NCBI GenBank assembly: GCA_004195435.1
Contig: PSPM01000013.1
Coordinates: 1-7,563 of the forward strand
DNA: 7,563 bases
Source: Candidatus Parvarchaeota archaeon
GTDB lineage: Archaea; Nanobdellota; Nanobdellia; Pacearchaeales; GW2011-AR1
Reading direction: 5' to 3'
The notes beneath the pieces are model-generated. The model had not been told where the DNA came from. It saw nothing but the letters and a program-made list of their open reading frames with translations, and searched no databases. Position numbers and translations under genes: made by a program. Of the stretch, positions 6,508 through 7,563 are shown one piece after another (the stretch's first letter is position 1; the number at the start of each line of letters is the position of its first letter).

Positions 6508-7002
6508 TTAAATTCCTCCTCCAGTACAAGAATTTCCAATTTTAATTGAATCTCCGTCATCACAAGTTCTTCCGGATTCTAAAATTGGAAAAACCTCAAC
6601 TCTATCATAAACTCCAGAAACAACGTAAGTTTTGACTTCTCCAACACCTGGAACTGATAACAAACCACCCATATCAGCCCCATACATCTTCATATCTGAA
6701 TTACTTCCACCTTCACTAACATCTATAACCGTTGAACTTCCACTAGCAATTAATCCAACCTTAAATCCCGTAATGGCTGCATTTTCTATTCTAACAGAAA
6801 ATGAAGTCTCTCCATTAGTTGTACAAGTGTATCCTAAATCTTCAAGTTTTATATCATCCATTATGTCAAAACATTCCTTGCTTTTGTCGAGATTTTCATT
6901 GGTGAATTTAATTACAGTTGGAGCAATTATACCAATAGTTACAACAGTTAAAGTAATTATTAATACCGTAGCAACAACCGGAGATACACCTTTTTTTCCC
7001 AT
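6508..7002 (-). CDS. Archaeal type IV pilin
   Basis: A 164-residue pilin. It begins MGKKGVSPVVATVLIITLTV, the archaeal pilin N-terminal signal (Pilin_N, formerly DUF1628): a basic head, cleavage after Gly5, then VSPVVATVL and a hydrophobic helix to about residue 30 that would pack in the fibre core. The head has cysteines in ECFD and GYTC (about 43-60) and again near the end in RTCDDGD and NSCTGGGI, so disulfides are plausible. The stretch VEVFPILESGRTCDDGD matches the ends of both upstream pilin-like genes. The start lies nine bases after the stop of the frameshifted pilin, with no clear Shine-Dalgarno, so it is probably translated by coupling. The TAA lies two bases before the pseudopilin ATG. 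It is a strong candidate for a major or alternative fibre subunit. Confidence 0.9.
   Translation of the reverse strand: MGKKGVSPVVATVLIITLTVVTIGIIAPTVIKFTNENLDKSKECFDIMDDIKLEDLGYTCTTNGETSFSVRIENAAITGFKVGLIASGSSTVIDVSEGGSNSDMKMYGADMGGLLSVPGVGEVKTYVVSGVYDRVEVFPILESGRTCDDGDSIKIGNSCTGGGI
6515..6522 (-). promoter_or_regulatory. Strong Shine-Dalgarno site deciding the pseudopilin start
   Basis: The minus strand reads GGAGGAGG, ending nine bases before ATG 6505. It doubles as the Gly codons near the C-terminus of the preceding pilin. It fixes the pseudopilin start at 6505 and shows that this inner gene is translated from a shared mRNA. Confidence 0.7.
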
Positions 7003-7011
7003 GTTAATTAA

Positions 7012-7427
7012 TCATATTGCAGCGATTGGAAATCCAACAGAATCATCACAAGTATGCACTACTTTTCCGCCACTTTCTGTTTCTCCAAGAATCATTGGAA
7101 TAACATGTAATTCAGTAGCAGGTTCTCGATCATAATCGAATGAATTACTTTCACCTTGGGCAAGAGTTTGTTCTTGAATATTTGTAACTAAAATCGTTGC
7201 AGCCCCCCTTTCTTCCCTCTATTAACCACTTCTATTTCTCCAGCGTTATCGTTATATCCTGCTTCAAAATTAATATCGTCACAAGACATATCAACTGCCC
7301 TGTCACTTTTTTGAGCACTCTCTTCAACAAAACCTCTGGCCCAAAGAAATATTATAACTCCAAGTATGATAACTATCGAAATCAACAAAACAGTAGCTAT
7401 AACTGGAGACACACCCTTTTTTTTCAT
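7012..7427 (-). CDS. Archaeal type IV pilin interrupted by a frameshift at a G6 tract
   Basis: The first part (7188-7427, 79 residues from ATG 7427) begins MKKKGVSPVIATVLLISIVI, a full archaeal pilin signal and core helix. It continues through DMSCDD and GEIEVVNRGKKGG, then stops after the out-of-frame residues LQRF. Directly past the run of six G (7203-7208), another frame carries on for 63 codons to the TGA at 7012-7014. It starts AATILVTNIQEQ and ends with HVIPMIL and VVHTCDDSVGFPI, which is clearly the pilin's C-terminal half because it shares its end motif with the neighbours. One extra G would rejoin the frames into 138 residues, a normal pilin length. Causes could be a sequencing or assembly indel, a phase-variable tract, slippage during expression, or a recent inactivation. 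I chose ATG 7427 because an in-frame ATG at 7445 lies upstream of the predicted transcription start and adds residues foreign to the signal. Confidence 0.85.
7203..7208 (-). repeat. Run of six G at the pilin frameshift
   Basis: The coding strand reads AAGAAA followed by six G and CTGC. The reading frame of the pilin changes exactly here. Seven G (or four) would restore one continuous frame. Confidence 0.8.
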
Positions 7428-7450
7428 ATTATATTTTATATTCATGAGCT

Positions 7451-7460
7451 TTTATATTTA
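7451..7460 (-). promoter_or_regulatory. TATA box of the pilin unit
   Basis: The minus strand reads TAAATATAAA, centred about 28 bp before ATG 7427 and only about 10 bp before the alternative ATG 7445. The spacing supports leaderless translation from 7427. The unit would contain both pilins and the QxWxE pseudopilin. Confidence 0.5.
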
Positions 7461-7468
7461 ACTTTTTA

Positions 7469-7563
7469 TTATGGGCACAAAACAAGAGTTTTAACAACTG
7501 AATTATCGCACAGAACTCTTTGATTATCAACATACATGATTGGTTCAATTTCTAATTCTTTAG
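7469..7563 (-). CDS. C-terminal end of a third pilin-like protein, cut by window edge
   Basis: An open frame enters from the right edge and stops at TAA 7469-7471, giving 30 residues from KELEIEPIMYV to TLVLCP. The segment LEIEPIMYVDNQRVLCDNS lines up with the C-terminal motifs of the next two pilins (hydrophobic-x-hydrophobic-x-Pro-Ile, then Cys-Asp-Asp/Asn). This suggests a third tandem pilin paralogue, although its signal peptide lies outside the window. The identification rests on this short similarity, the same strand, and position. Confidence 0.6.
   Translation of the reverse strand, partial: KELEIEPIMYVDNQRVLCDNSVVKTLVLCP

Noticed and set aside
5957..6529. Longer pseudopilin start at TTG 6529
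   Set aside because: It adds eight residues before the signal peptide, overlaps the upstream pilin and ignores the GGAGGAGG site that points to ATG 6505.
6632..7135. Long plus-strand open frame of 167 codons opposite the pilins
   Set aside because: It is antisense to two well-supported pilin genes, rich in Ser, Pro and Thr as expected for a mirror frame, and lacks a recognisable domain or promoter.
7428..7445. In-frame ATG 7445 as pilin start
   Set aside because: It lies about 10 bp from the TATA box, upstream of the expected transcription start, and would lengthen the short basic signal head.

Overview
The window looks like a piece of a low-GC archaeal genome (my eye estimate is roughly 30% GC). 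It most resembles a small-genome DPANN lineage of the Woesearchaeota/Pacearchaeota kind. The archaeal reading rests on an archease gene, archaeal type IV pilin signal peptides (KKG followed by VSPV), a PilT/VirB11-class ATPase of archaeal pilus type, and TATA boxes about 25-29 bp upstream of start codons with almost no leader. The DPANN placement is inference from gene style and base composition.

The main content is a type IV pilus-like (archaeal Tad/Epd-like) assembly locus, almost all on the minus strand and so read from high to low coordinates. In transcription order it holds: the C-terminal end of a pilin-like gene (7469-7563); a pilin broken by a frameshift at a run of six G (7012-7427); a second pilin (6508-7002); a pseudopilin with a QxWxE class III-type signal (5957-6505); the assembly ATPase (4390-5916); a 53-residue helical protein (4190-4351); and two membrane platform proteins of the TadC/ArlJ type (2907-4193 and 2052-2906). 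No ArlH, ArlF, ArlG or archaellin gene is visible, so a pilus or pseudopilus is more likely than an archaellum.

A single plus-strand gene (1292-2050) encodes an Arm/FmrO-like 16S rRNA methyltransferase. It faces the platform genes tail to tail and leaves divergently from a second minus-strand unit. That unit holds two more pseudopilin-like proteins (551-1252 and 129-551) followed directly by archease, the activator of the tRNA ligase RtcB (1-127, cut by the window edge).

Four starts (7427, 5916, 4351, 1252) have a TATA-like box at leaderless spacing. The genes inside the units instead have Shine-Dalgarno sequences, or start within a few bases of the preceding stop or overlapping it. The expected machine is: an unseen prepilin peptidase matures the five or six pilin-like subunits at the membrane, the two platform proteins anchor the fibre, and the cytosolic ATPase drives assembly. 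The points most worth a second look are the frameshifted pilin at its G6 tract, the 53-residue gene between motor and platform, a 9-bp perfect inverted repeat at that gene's promoter, the shared C-terminal motif of the tandem pilins, and the rRNA methyltransferase inside the locus. There is no gene-free stretch longer than 300 bases.
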